Assembly: GCA_032718475.1 (NCBI GenBank)
Contig: JAUCBJ010001214.1
Span: forward strand, 1 to 64,000
Reading direction: 5' to 3'
Length of the DNA stretch: 64,000 nt
Source of the DNA: Nemertoderma westbladi
Lineage: Eukaryota; Xenacoelomorpha; Nemertodermatida; Nemertodermatidae
Shown: piece by piece, positions 1-11,159 of the stretch
Numbering within the stretch: the first letter of the stretch is position 1
Layout of the letters: every line of letters starts with the position of its first letter
Translations under genes and position numbers: made by a program
The notes under the pieces: model-generated
What the model saw: the letters and a program-made list of their open reading frames with translations, nothing else
Database searches by the model: none
What the model was told of the DNA's origin: nothing

Positions 1-448
1 AAAAATGACGGTTTTTTGTCCGCCGTGTCCGTCGAGGGGATAGATTTGCTAATGTTAGAGTGGCTAATATCTTAGAATTCCGAGTCGCTCCCCTGGTGCG
101 AAAATAAAAAAAATTGGTCTCTTCCTTCATCGAAAAGTCCCCCAGAATCCCAAGTTAACCTATATAGTTAGCGATGGCCTGCGGCTTTAGGAGCGGCCGC
201 GGTATTCACCTCCCTCATAGCGGCCGCGGCGGTGTTGCGTCAAATGGAGAAATATTTATCCCACCTAGTAGATATGTCAATAAATATAATAGCACCAATT
301 TGGCAACATATTATATATGGCATTATATGAAAATTAATTTTTAAGCTACTAAACATCGTCTGGACTGTTTGAGAATAACCAAACCAAATATTTTTAAAAT
401 TGGCCCCAAAATGGCTCCGTAATGGCCAAAAGTGCCTTTTTGCGCCAA

Positions 449-732
449 GGGCTATTTCTCCACTAATATTTGTTGAAATTTGTCGAAATTTGGAATATGG
501 GTTCAGAAGAACCCTGCATCCAATTCTTCTGAACAAATTTTGCCACAAATGGTCTGGAGCCTTTTTAGAACAAAAAGGCCCCAAAAAAGGGCCTTTTTTG
601 GGCCTTTTTTGATATAAAAGGCTCCAGGGAATTTCCAACCAAATTTGTTCAGAAGAAGTATGGAGAAGGGTAATCTTAACAAGTGTACCAAATTTCAACT
701 CATTTCATTTAAAACTGGCGGAGAAATAGCCC
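449..732. repeat. Fold-back (inverted repeat) element
   Basis: Two imperfect arms of about 140 bp face each other. The outer ends are gggctatttctcc (449) and its complement ggagaaatagccc (near 720). A tighter inner pair at 526-655 starts with cttctgaacaaattt on the left and ends with its complement on the right. Short ORFs across it are by-products of the symmetry. It looks like a MITE or fold-back remnant. No target duplication was identified. Confidence 0.65.
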
Positions 733-1470
733 TTTTCATGAAAAAACGTCATTCTGAGATATGGGTGTTTAAAGTTTAAGGAACAATTCAAACCTTCCCG
801 CCATTTTAGATAATACCATTTTTCTGTGTTCAACGATAACTTTCTCAAAAATGAATGAAATTCAACGAAATTTTTCATGCTTGCTAAACATATAACTAGT
901 AAAACAACTTTCTAGCAATTGTATTCATATCTGTAATGTGAGAGCCTTTTTTATGAAAAGGGCCCCTTGCAATTGTAATATATAGTGCTGCTCGAAGGCT
1001 TTTCAAAACTTAGACCAGCTCTTACCTTTTGGGTAATAACTTGAGTTTGAGAAAAGATATGAGAAAACTGCCTGCAGATTTGTAATCTCCATTAAATTTG
1101 GCACATGATAGAATAAAAAAACTTTTTTGTCAATTTGCAAAATAGTATAATAGTAATTTGCATAAATTATACATTAATATATATATCATTAATAATATTA
1201 TGTAGGATAAAATTAAAGCCACAGAAGTATATATATTTCATTAGCCACTATACTAGTATACACTGGTTTGTGCGCGCCCTTTGTTTTGGTCGAATTTTTG
1301 GTTTATCTGTATACAATAATTTCTCAAAACCAAATTGCTTGAATTTTGTTTCGAAATAAGTGTAGGCAATTGTAATGAAACTGTCATTTCTGTAGTACTT
1401 AAATCATTCATCATTTATATCGCAATATGATTAAACAAATAATTGGTCTTTCTAATATTATATACTAATA
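733..1470. other. AT-rich non-coding sequence
   Basis: No gene, RNA or clear repeat boundary is visible here. Small ORFs lack any recognisable domain. Confidence 0.5.
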
Positions 1471-1561
1471 TTGTATAATTTAACCCTAACCATAGGCATA
1501 GCTGAATAATTCTATAAATTGTATAATTTAACCCTAACCATAGGCATAGCTGAATAATTCA
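1471..1561. repeat. 48-bp unit repeated twice
   Basis: A unit beginning ttgtataatttaacccta occurs at 1471 and again at 1519. It contains taaccctaacc, which resembles telomeric hexamers but is too short and interrupted to be a telomere tract. Confidence 0.7.
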
Positions 1562-2017
1562 ATAATTGTATAAATACGTGCCGGTTAATCTGAATGCATT
1601 TTTTTTTTTTTTAAAGAAAGATACGCCCCCGTGCGGGGCAAATATATTAGCTCATTTGTCAGGGTAGAATCAACAGTGAATATATGGAATAAATTTACAT
1701 ACAGTGCACAAATTATACGAGTATAATACAGGAAATAGTATCTATCAGTATTTATGGTACAATAATCTAAGAGTCTCAATTAATTTAATATATAACATAT
1801 CATTAAAAGCACAAATAATAAAAACAGTTTATTCTCAACAAACATAATATAAAATAATATAAAATATATATTTTATTATATAAAAATTTTCAGTAAAATT
1901 GAGAGTGGGATAGATTATGAAAAATATAAAGGTTTACAAAGTTAAATTATTCGTTTGCTAGTGCGGAGAGAGATGGGGATGAGGAGCATGATAGCACGTG
2001 GTACTTGTCTTCGCAAC

Positions 2018-4711
2018 TTAGGTTACAGAATTTGCAAACACAAGAGACGGAGCGGTCATGGAAAGGGCGAGTGTTGGTGCAAAGCTTGTGATGAAAACCA
2101 TGTGAGGTGGTTCTTGTGATGACGTGACGGTTTTTCTGTCCGGTTCTAGTTCGGTCCGGTTAAGAAAACCTTCAGCAATGAAAGCGTTCTGGCGTTCGGT
2201 TCTGAAGGCTTTGTATTGTGAAATGGAATCGGAGTTGAACGAGTTCGGGAATTTAAGTAGAGTAGTCTCAGTGAGGGTTTTCTCGCCGACAAGGTTGTGA
2301 GCTAGGGTTGATGAGGCATTTAGTGGCAAGCCAAGCATTTTCTTCAAAAATGAAGATTTTATCATGTCTATGTTCTTTAGGTGTTTCAATTTTAAATATT
2401 TACCAAAAGTGGAGATTGCATAGAGGGCTTTTGGGGCTACTTTACTGTTAAAAATTTTCAGCCCAGTATCTACAGATAGTAGTGGTAATACAGATAGCGA
2501 TCCTATCAAGCTATAGCACTGACGTTTCTTTAGGTCTATGTGCTTTGAAAAGCACAGAGATGGTTGGACTATAACGCCTAAGTATTCGTAAGAATTATCA
2601 ATATGCACAATTTCGTCATTATATGTAAAAATATCGGTCTTTTTAAGAGGACCACCGTTTCTAAATTTTACAATCTTAGTTTTACGCAAGTTGACTGTCA
2701 TACCATTTTCTTGACACCATGTGTACACAGCATCTAGTGCCGATTGCACATCATAAGCGTTCGAAGAGTAAAATACAAGATCATCCGCGAAGAAAATCTG
2801 TTTTAAAGTAGATACTGCGGAACATAGGAAATGGCACAAATCGGCAATAAAAAGCACAAAAAGTGTAGGTGATAGTGAATCTCCCTGTAATATGCCTCTC
2901 AGTTGATCTATCACATTAGAATATTTAATGCCATCGAAAATACGGATATTATTCTTAAATAAACAACGGATAATATTGTATATCTTACCACGTACTCCTA
3001 GAGTATAAATTTTGTATAAAAGTTTAGCTCTAGGTACCATATCGAAGGCCTTTTTAAAATCGATAAAACATGCGTATACATGTCGATTCGAACGGTGTTC
3101 TGATTTGAGAGCTTGATTTATATCACTAAACAATTGACAGAGTGCATGTATTGTGGATCTACCGGGAATAAACCCATATTGGTTACAGGGAAAAACTTCA
3201 TAAATATTCAACCGTAATTTAGAGTTAATTATAGAAGTGAAAATTTTGAGAAACACAGAAATTAGGGCAATACCCCTATAGTTGTCAGGGTCGTAGCGCG
3301 ACCCCTTGCCTTTGTACAAAATATTTATAAAACTCGTCATCCATATGCTGGGTAACGCAGTGCAGTCCAAACAAACGTTATATAACAAAGTTAGGTAAAC
3401 TAAAATGAAGGGTAGGATTTCCTTTATGTGTTCGTAATAGAACCCATCCGGCCCCGAGGCTTTCCGGTTCTTAGTCCGCAACACAGCCTCGGATACTTCA
3501 TCTTCTGATATCCCCTTATTAAACCACTTGTCCTCAGTCAGTTCACTCAAATCGGGTGTAGGTGGGTCGCTACAACCTTCAGGATCGTTCTCAGTTCCAA
3601 CAAGATTGCGAAAGTGCGATTCGAGCACTTCCGCTTCAATTGGCGCAGAAGCTGGTTTTCTTCCTCGAAATAGCGTCCATGGGTCGATTTCTGCTGACTC
3701 TAAACGTTTTGTAACCTCTGTATTGCTATACTCTAGTTGCTTCTTCTTTATCAACCACTTGTATGCTTTCCTAGCTGCCCAGAAATGGGATTCTGACTCT
3801 GCTGAAGCTTTCCGGTTTTCCATCAGGTTTAGTAGATTTCGTTTCGCTGTGATACAATCGTCATCGAACCACTCCTTACTGGCGTTTCGTTTATGCCGTT
3901 TCATCGTTGTCGAATCTCGGATTGCTTGGTTGATTAGGCCCCATAAGTGATCTACAGAGTCACTAGCAGCAGTACTTGTGTTAAGAATAGCCAGATTTTC
4001 GTGTTGCGTAAACGTAGCAATATTTACCTTGCGAGATAGTGGGGGCGATTTCATTTGTGGAGGGGGAGGCCTTTCAGCGTCCAGAAGGACAGCTACAGAC
4101 AACTGTTGGTGTTTCCTGATGGGTGAATCGAGAACACGCACTGATGTTGAGCCAGCTAATCCCTTTGCAAAGACAATGTCGATGATGCTGGATCCTTGGG
4201 GTGATATATATGTAGGTTTGCCAGGGGTTTCGTACTCTAACCTCTCGAATCCCAATGTCTGGAGGCCAGCGTTTAACTCTTTCCCGCGGTTACCTTTGTC
4301 TAGTCGGCAATTAAAATCGCCAGCCAGGACTGTAGGAGTTGGTTCGGTATGCGAAAGTGATTCTGATATCACAAATAATATATCTGCAATTGCCGTCTCG
4401 GGGATAAAATAGTATACGATAAAGTAAGCTGCGCTTGTCTTGCATATAATATAGTTCTCAGTATGTACCTTCATCGATGGGTTTAACTGTGGAGTTGCAA
4501 GGAGCATAAGGCCACGGAAGGGTTTACCTCTGGGATATTGTTCCGCTGGGTGACCATAGGTATAATAGCCAGGATTTTCCTGCGCATCTGAAGTGAGAAA
4601 AGTCTCTGCGAACATTATTATATCATTGTTATTGTATAGTTCTTCATGGTTCAAGGATTCTTTGACAAATTTAAAACCTTCTACATTCCAGAATGATATC
4701 GAGACCCGGAG
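2018..4711 (-). CDS. LINE ORF2: endonuclease / reverse transcriptase
   Basis: This encodes the target-primed reverse-transcription enzyme of the LINE. The N-terminal part is an APE-like endonuclease, seen as WNVEG at the start, ETFL, GDFN and IDIVF. The RT follows, with the fingers motif KASGPDG, then IDFKKAFD, GILQGDSLSP and the catalytic FADD. The frame is open from directly after a TGA at 4,712-4,714 and is in phase with ORF1. There is no ATG before the conserved WNVEG, so start choice is unclear. The annotated end at 2,018 results from a frameshift around 2,100-2,170. In the neighbouring frame the expected C-terminal Cys/His motif (CKFC, then HVLSC) continues to a stop at 1,947-1,949. This copy is therefore probably inactive. 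Confidence 0.85.
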   Translation of the reverse strand, partial: LRVSISFWNVEGFKFVKESLNHEELYNNNDIIMFAETFLTSDAQENPGYYTYGHPAEQYPRGKPFRGLMLLATPQLNPSMKVHTENYIICKTSAAYFIVYYFIPETAIADILFVISESLSHTEPTPTVLAGDFNCRLDKGNRGKELNAGLQTLGFERLEYETPGKPTYISPQGSSIIDIVFAKGLAGSTSVRVLDSPIRKHQQLSVAVLLDAERPPPPQMKSPPLSRKVNIATFTQHENLAILNTSTAASDSVDHLWGLINQAIRDSTTMKRHKRNASKEWFDDDCITAKRNLLNLMENRKASAESESHFWAARKAYKWLIKKKQLEYSNTEVTKRLESAEIDPWTLFRGRKPASAPIEAEVLESHFRNLVGTENDPEGCSDPPTPDLSELTEDKWFNKGISEDEVSEAVLRTKNRKASGPDGFYYEHIKEILPFILVYLTLLYNVCLDCTALPSIWMTSFINILYKGKGSRYDPDNYRGIALISVFLKIFTSIINSKLRLNIYEVFPCNQYGFIPGRSTIHALCQLFSDINQALKSEHRSNRHVYACFIDFKKAFDMVPRAKLLYKIYTLGVRGKIYNIIRCLFKNNIRIFDGIKYSNVIDQLRGILQGDSLSPTLFVLFIADLCHFLCSAVSTLKQIFFADDLVFYSSNAYDVQSALDAVYTWCQENGMTVNLRKTKIVKFRNGGPLKKTDIFTYNDEIVHIDNSYEYLGVIVQPSLCFSKHIDLKKRQCYSLIGSLSVLPLLSVDTGLKIFNSKVAPKALYAISTFGKYLKLKHLKNIDMIKSSFLKKMLGLPLNASSTLAHNLVGEKTLTETTLLKFPNSFNSDSISQYKAFRTERQNAFIAEGFLNRTELEPDRKTVTSSQEPPHMVFITSFAPTLALSMTAPSLVFANSVT

Positions 4712-5530
4712 TCACGGCTGTTGTTGCTGTATCAGGGTACCTTGCATACCCAGACTAGGATCATTACGTGGTGGCCTGGGTTTCATCCCGAGGGTCAATC
4801 TTTCTTCATTTGAGAGCCAGTAGTTACGGATAACTGTATTGTCCGGCCACAGGTCGGGGTCCATTAGCGATTCACGGTTCTGCTGAGTGCACACGATGTG
4901 GAAGCTGTGAGCATTCTCTGTCGGTGGGCGGGCAATTACCGACTCGAAGTGGACTTCTTGCCCGCTCAGAAAGCTCTCGATGTCAGCCGCGGATACAGAC
5001 TTCTCTATATTTCCTATGTAGATGTGTGACATATAGGGGCTCCGCCGGGGGACTGCACGGATGGGGCCATCAAGTCGCCTACCACGTGCAGTTCCAGTTG
5101 TGGAGGCTCTTTCTGGTTTGTTCTGAGTTGCTGGCGGCCGTTCTTGCACGCGGTGGTGTGCCGGCACCGTAGTTCGGATACTGCAACCTGCCGCTAGAGA
5201 CGATGGGTTTGCTGTTAAGGGTACCGGTACTGGTAGCCCACTTCGGACAGCTCCTGAGTACGACCTTGGTGCGTCTGTGCATGGAGAAGTCGTAGGCGAC
5301 CGAATGAATCTTAGAAGTTCATCCTTGGCAGAAATAGCTTCACTTTGTGCCCGTGCAACCCTACTGATAGCTCTAGTAAACAGAGCGGACATTCCAAGTA
5401 GTTCTTCCGTTATTACTTTCTCATCCTCATTTGAGACAGATTTCTTGCTTTTGCAGTCCCTTAATTTGGCCAGAATTTTCTCTTGTAGATGAAGATATTC
5501 CTCAACACCTACAGGATCGGTGACTTCCAT
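4712..5530 (-). CDS. LINE ORF1: RRM-like nucleic-acid-binding protein
   Basis: This protein of about 272 residues comes from the first ORF of the LINE. I start it at the Met of MEVTDP (5,530) because the 23 residues upstream (from 5,599) look like untranslated AT-rich sequence. Residues roughly 10-90 are charged and helix-prone, possibly a coiled coil. A Pro/Thr/Ser-rich linker follows. The C-terminal half has an RRM-like start (HIYIGNIEKSV...). In LINEs such proteins bind the element RNA. The frame ends at TGA 4,712-4,714 and is directly in phase with ORF2. Confidence 0.7.
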   Translation of the reverse strand: MEVTDPVGVEEYLHLQEKILAKLRDCKSKKSVSNEDEKVITEELLGMSALFTRAISRVARAQSEAISAKDELLRFIRSPTTSPCTDAPRSYSGAVRSGLPVPVPLTANPSSLAAGCSIRTTVPAHHRVQERPPATQNKPERASTTGTARGRRLDGPIRAVPRRSPYMSHIYIGNIEKSVSAADIESFLSGQEVHFESVIARPPTENAHSFHIVCTQQNRESLMDPDLWPDNTVIRNYWLSNEERLTLGMKPRPPRNDPSLGMQGTLIQQQQP

Positions 5531-5696
5531 ATTAAAAATAGTTAATATCGTAATTAAATAAAATGCGAAATGTTCAGTATAATCAATACAGTATAACAAT
5601 TATTCTAATTCAACTCAAATTTTCCGTTTTTGAAGTGTTAAAATTGGGTTAAAATCTATAATATAAAGACGCTCTTCAACTATATACACAACACTA

Positions 5697-7612
5697 TTTG
5701 TAAGTGTTGACTATTTCGAAATGTTGACTATTTCGAAGTGTGGACTATTTCGAAGTGTTGACTATTTGGAAGTGTTGACTATTTGGAAGTGTGGACTATT
5801 TCGAAGTGATGACTATTTCAAAGTAAAGTGATGACTATTTGGAAGTGTGGACTATTTCGAAGTGTTGACTATTTCGAAGTGTGAACTATTTCGAAGTGTG
5901 GACTATTTCGAAGTGTTGACTATTTGGAAGTGTGGACTATTTCGAAGTGATGACTATTTCAAAGTAAAGTGTTGACTATTTGGAAGTGTGGACTATTTCG
6001 AAGTGTTGACTATTTCGAAGTGTGGACTATTTCGAAGTGTGGACTATTTCGAAGTGATGACTATTTCAAAGTAAAGTGTTGACTATTTGGAAGTGTGGAC
6101 TATTTCGAAGTGTGGACTATTTCGAAGTGTGGACTATTTCGATGTGTGGACTATTTGGAAGTGTGGACTATTTCGAAGTGTGGACTATTTCGAAGTGTGG
6201 ACTATTTGGAAGTGTGGACTATTTCGATGTGTGGACTATTTCGAAGTGTTGACTATTTGGAAGTGTGGACTATTTCGAAGTGTGGACTATTTGGAAGTGT
6301 GGACTATTTGGAAGTGTGGACTATTTCGAAGTGATGACTATTTCAAAGTAAAGTGTTGACTATTTCGAAGTGTGGACTATTTCGAAGTGTTGACTATTTG
6401 GAAGTGTGGACTATTTCGAAGTGATGACTATTTCAAAGTAAAGTGTTGACTATTTGGAAGTGTGGACTATTTCAATGTGTGGACTATTTCAAAGTGTGGA
6501 CTATTTCGAAGTGTTGACTATTGGGAAGTGTGGACTATTTCGAAGTTATGACTATTTCAAAGTAAAGTGTTGGTTGACTATTTGGAAGTGTGGACTATTT
6601 CGAAGTGCTGACTATTTGGAAGTGTGGACTATTTCGAAGTGTTGAGTATTTCGAAGTGTTGACTATTTCGAAGTGAGGACTATTTCGAAGTGTTGACTAT
6701 TTCGAAGTGTTGACTATTTCGAAGTGTGGACTATTTCGAAGTGTGGACTATTTCGAAGTGTGGACTAATTCGAAGTGTTCGAAGTGTTGACTATTTGGAA
6801 GTGTTGACAATTTCGAAGTGTGGAATATTTCCAAGTGTTGACTATTTGGAAGTGTGGACTATTTCGAAGTGTTCGAAGTGTTGACTATTTGGAAGTGTTG
6901 ACAATTTCGAAGTGTGGAATATTTCCAAGTGTTGACTATTTGGAAGTGTGGACTATTTCGAAGTGCTGACTATTTGGAAGTGTGGACTATTTCGAAGTGT
7001 GGACTATTTCGAAATGTGGACTATTTCGAAGTGTTGACTATTGGGAAGTGTGGACTATTTCGAAGTGTGGACTATTTCGAAATGTGGACTATTTCGAAGT
7101 GTGGACTATTTCGAAATGTGGACTATTTCGAAGTGTTGACTATTGGGAAGTGTGGACTATTTCGAAGTGTGGACTATTTCGAAATGTGGACTATTTCGAA
7201 GTGTTGACTATTGGGAAGTGTGGACTATTTCGAAGTGTGGACTATTTGGAAGTGTGGACTATTTCGAAGTGTTGACTATTGGGAAGTGTGGACTTTTTCG
7301 AAGTGATGACTATTTCAAAGTAAAGTGTTGACTATTTCGAAGTGTTGACTATTTCGAATTGTGGACTATTTCGAAGTGTTGACTATTTCGAAGTTTTGAC
7401 TATTTCGAAGTGTGGACTATTTCGAAGTGTTGACTATTTGGAAGTGATTTCTATTTCAAAGTAAAGTGTGGACTATCTCGAAGTGTTGACTATTTCGAAG
7501 TGTGGACTATTCGAAGTGATGACTATTTCTAAGTAAAGTGTTGACTATTTGAAAGTGTGGACTATTTCGAAGTGTGGACTATTTCGAAGTGTGGACTACT
7601 TCGAAGTGTTGT
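5697..7612. repeat. 17-bp minisatellite (GTGTGGACTATTTCGAA family)
   Basis: Roughly 110 units of a 17-bp motif cover 1.9 kb. Variants alternate GTGTGGACT with GTGTTGACT, and TTCGAAG with TTGGAAG. A recurrent longer variant ends caaagtaaagtg. Because 17 is not a multiple of three, all three plus frames read the same 17-residue protein repeat. The ORFs are therefore not taken as genes. Confidence 0.95.
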
Positions 7613-9414
7613 TATATTATTAATGGTTATATAGATAAAGTGTGTGTAAACAATGATCGAACATTTTATTTTATTTAACTTCATCCATTGTTTTATTCGT
7701 TTATTTGTTGTATCTCCCGCAGTCTCAACCGCGACTAATAAGTAAATAGATAAAGTGTGCGAAATTGTCTCCCTTACCAATGCTTTCAGTTGCTCAATAT
7801 GTAGAACACCATTGGATCTGCTCCTCCCAACTTAGCCAATGGCATAAACATCCGTTTGGGTCGAATTCTTAGTTTTCCCTAGACTGCCGCAGGTAATCAA
7901 TCAGACTATATAGCTAAAAATTTAGTGCGAAGTTGTTGCCATCCAATCTGACTAACTGTAGCTAAAATTATATCCAAGCATATAACTTTTTGTTATAACA
8001 CCAATAAAAAACTAAGAATCTGGTCCCTAAAGCCTCGAATAAGCCGTAAGGAAACGCAGATGGGCTACTATCTCTTTTTTACGGCCAATTTGACAGATAG
8101 GCAAAGTTAATACAATTATCGAAGTGCGAAACCTGGAATCCCAATCCAGAAATACTGATAAAAGTCACAGCTAGCTTCCTGATAAGCAACCCATTTCCCA
8201 TGGCACGTAATGGCGAACTCGTCAATAGGACAGTGGATGAGACCTAAGAGATAGAGCGTGTAACTTCGGTCAATAATTCATGCAGGTCCGGTGTGTGATT
8301 TGGAATGGCGGATTCCATTGTGAGAGAAATTATATGTGACTCTGGGCGGAGATCCCTCACAGGCACTCACTTACTTTGCATATAAATAATATTAACTTTG
8401 TATTCCATTACATTGTCAGCCATTGACGTGTGGCACTTTTACTCAGCTAACACAATTTATTCATTCTGTAAAGTAAAAAAATGTTTTCATTGCTAATGTT
8501 ATATTATTTTTTTAATAGATTCATGTAGAAATTGACCAGATATGTTTCCAGTGATAGATTATTTAATGTGGATCCAACACCAACAGGCTGTTATATTCTC
8601 TAATAACAGTGCCCGGCAAGAGCCTCGTGCTTGTAGTGTATCGCTTTTGTAAATGCGTTGTTACTGAATTTCTCATACAATGAACCCGGCGTTGCATTCT
8701 TGTCTAATTGCCATCCAGTGATCCAGAGATTTGACAGAAGTCTATATATATGGCTTGGCTAACAGTTAATAAGGTCATCATCGACTAAATACACTGACGG
8801 TCTATGCGACAAGACCCACCTGAGGGAATCCATATTTGTAGTTTTATAGCGCCGACCTTATAATAACATCAGTCTATCCTGGACTGTTGAATAGATTCTT
8901 GGACTTGGACCTTCCTCCTGCAGTCATTAATACCTAATTGATTGGTCTTAAGGGGAAATTCGGCAAATAGCATCTGATTACTAGCAGATATAAAACACTG
9001 TAACCTACTTACTTTAGTTTATTGTTTTGGTTAGAATAAAGTGCCACTGTAACCTGCTCATTTCACTACGTTGATAATATAACATTGAGGCGAGATATGA
9101 ATGCCCCAAGATGTGAATCGCGTGATGTGAAATGTGAAATATTGTTGAAATCCAGGAGTATAACAACTGCAGTGTCAATCAGTTTCAATTTCAACAAATT
9201 AACGTGACAGTCCCAAATGCTTAGAAACATGATAGATAAAGTTAACAATCAATTAGTTAGTTACAATAACTTATTGTCACTAATAGGTTAATTATTGTTT
9301 GTTTATGATGTTTGTTTATGATATAATAATTTTTACACTTTGTACCATTATAATAGGCGTGGTTTCTGCTTTAGTTTTTAATTGTTTTATATAATTAATA
9401 CTTGATCTACATAA
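7613..9414. other. Intergenic, no gene seen
   Basis: This AT-rich sequence lies between the minisatellite and the GPCR. Only short ORFs without domains are present. A dispersed repeat at about 8,992-9,085 is annotated separately. The 5' regulatory region of the GPCR must lie here, but I see no defined promoter motif. Confidence 0.5.
8992..9085 (-). repeat. Dispersed repeat, second copy near 33.5 kb
   Basis: About 90 bp, including ctttagtttattgttttggt and gccactgtaacctgctcatt, match the reverse complement of about 33,525-33,620, which lies inside a MITE. It is therefore a fragment or relative of that element. Confidence 0.65.
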
Positions 9415-10593
9415 ATGGAGAGTGACTGCTCAAAAATCAACCAATTTAAAAACATTATGTCGGATATAAGTTTTAAAATATTTACGGCTATAAACTTTGT
9501 TACGGCAATCCTGATATTTCTACTTTTGATACTCACCACGAAATGTGTACTAAAGAATAGACACTCCGTTACCAACATACTAATTGCGGGACTTCTAGTT
9601 TTCGACATGTGTGGTTGCTGGGCAGCCATTATCAACGCTGTTGTTAATGTAATACAAATATGTTCGACAAACTCCTTCGCAATAAACCAACACAATCACG
9701 TCTCGGATAACTGCCCTATCATTAAGTTTTTACACGACTTCCTACAAGAATTATTAATAACTCTTAATTTCTACGGAAGCATAATTATGGCCTTTCTAAT
9801 ATCTATTGATCGCTTTTTTTACGTGAAGCATTGCATTCGCTATTCAACCATGGTAACATTGTGTAGAGCTGGAATCGTCATTGGTATCTGTTGTGGAGTT
9901 GTTTGTATAACAGCTATAATACGTGCAATATTTAATTACTGGGAACTTGAATCAGACGATACAAAATTCGCGAGATATTTCATTCAAGATATCTGTTTTA
10001 TAGTTCTTCCTTTGGGGACCGTGGTTCTAAACAGCCTCGTTATGGCGACGGCCTACCAACAACAGAAGATAATGTGCGCGACGCCGTTTAAACTAGAGAC
10101 AAGTTTGCGGATTAAGAGAGAACGAACGAGGCGTTATCGTAAACACCACAGACGAGCAAACAGACGAACTACGTCCAAAGGGATGCGAGTTAGGGATTAC
10201 CAGTTCCGTATGCGAATGAGACTTGCATTGAGTCTGTTAGCGATAACTTTCGTTAATATTATATGCTGGGTCTCCCAGAATATTTGTTGGCTTGTTTTCG
10301 ACATACGAAAACTAACTGAAGATTTTGAGTCTGTTGCTAGGGCAACCCATGAGAATGTTTGCGCGTGGTTGAGACTGTTATCATTGTATAATTTTGTGTT
10401 CGATTTCATTGTTGTAATGTTTTGGAAACCTTCAATAAGAAGACATCTGTTTTATAATCTACACGATATGTGGATATTTGTAAATGAAATTAGTTTCCAT
10501 CGCAGAAAGAAATCCGTTTATTCTAAATCGACTACTCCCTTTACAATGCCACCTATACCCCCTCCCGCTGTCGTTGTAACTACGCCGTCATAG
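9415..10593 (+). CDS. Rhodopsin-like (class A) GPCR, atypical
   Basis: This 392-residue, intronless protein has seven hydrophobic segments at about 21-42, 52-80, 104-134, 150-172, 188-215, 268-293 and 315-337. Class A landmarks are a TM2 acidic residue in IAGLLVFD (D64), DRF at the end of TM3 (132-134, the DRY position), a conserved Pro in TM5 (P199) and Cys-Trp in TM6 (284-285). The TM6 Pro is absent, TM4 lacks the usual Trp, and the TM7 NPxxY is replaced by FVFDFIVVMF. The third intracellular loop (about 218-265) is very basic, which favours G-protein contact. The C-tail is Pro/Ser/Thr-rich. The ATG sits in a fair context (aaatgg). The ligand cannot be inferred. It may be a lineage-expanded orphan or peptide receptor. 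Confidence 0.82.
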   Translation: MESDCSKINQFKNIMSDISFKIFTAINFVTAILIFLLLILTTKCVLKNRHSVTNILIAGLLVFDMCGCWAAIINAVVNVIQICSTNSFAINQHNHVSDNCPIIKFLHDFLQELLITLNFYGSIIMAFLISIDRFFYVKHCIRYSTMVTLCRAGIVIGICCGVVCITAIIRAIFNYWELESDDTKFARYFIQDICFIVLPLGTVVLNSLVMATAYQQQKIMCATPFKLETSLRIKRERTRRYRKHHRRANRRTTSKGMRVRDYQFRMRMRLALSLLAITFVNIICWVSQNICWLVFDIRKLTEDFESVARATHENVCAWLRLLSLYNFVFDFIVVMFWKPSIRRHLFYNLHDMWIFVNEISFHRRKKSVYSKSTTPFTMPPIPPPAVVVTTPS

Positions 10594-11159
10594 TTTATTG
10601 TGTAATAATAATTTGTTTGTGATATTTAATTTTATTATTATTTATTATTTTATTTCAATTCATTATTATTTCTAGGCAACTATATATGCAGGACAATGAC
10701 TTTTTACAATAATATTTTTTTGTTATAATCGCGTTATTCGAAGATCGTTGATATTTATTTGGATTTGACCGGGTTTATTTCAGGTAATTAATTAGCACTC
10801 TATAATTGTAACAAATACTATACCATGTATGGCAACATAGATGATATTGAATGGGGGAATGACGCTCACCATGAACTACTATGTCCATGCTTAGTATCTT
10901 CCGTTAGATAGATCTTCTTCGCATATCATAATACAATTCTTATTACAATAAAAGTAATGTAATAACTTTCCGCAATGTTTAAATTTTGGAATACATTTAC
11001 GTACAGCGATGCACCGTACACCGTAAATTTAAATATATTTTTAGTTTCCAACTACTCTTTTCCCACAAGTCTCACGATAATAACGGTTTTAAGGGGCCCG
11101 GACGTTCCGGTTAAAGGAGCGCCGTCTATTAGTTTGTACCTTCGATTTGAAATTTTAAC
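10594..11159. other. Intergenic, no gene seen
   Basis: AT-rich sequence downstream of the GPCR stop. It contains no recognisable gene and no unambiguous AATAAA close to the stop. A tandem array begins at about 11,160. Confidence 0.5.

Larger units (their letters stand above)
1599..5600 (-). mobile_element. Non-LTR (LINE) retrotransposon, poly-A tailed
   Basis: The element reads right to left: ORF1 (4,712-5,530), ORF2 (about 1,947-4,711), a 3' UTR, and a terminal T run at 1,599-1,612 on the plus strand, which is its poly-A tail. The 5' end lies somewhere upstream of 5,530. The 17-bp minisatellite starts about 100 bp further on. No target-site duplication was established because the 5' end is uncertain. 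The order and the endonuclease plus RT content are those of an APE-type LINE. I do not assign a clade. Confidence 0.85.

Noticed and set aside
240-698. 152-residue minus-strand ORF and its overlapping neighbours
   Set aside because: They lie in a fold-back repeat and have no domain or homology that I can recognise.
1471-1561. Telomere sequence (taaccctaacc)
   Set aside because: Only one or two hexamers per unit, embedded in unrelated sequence.
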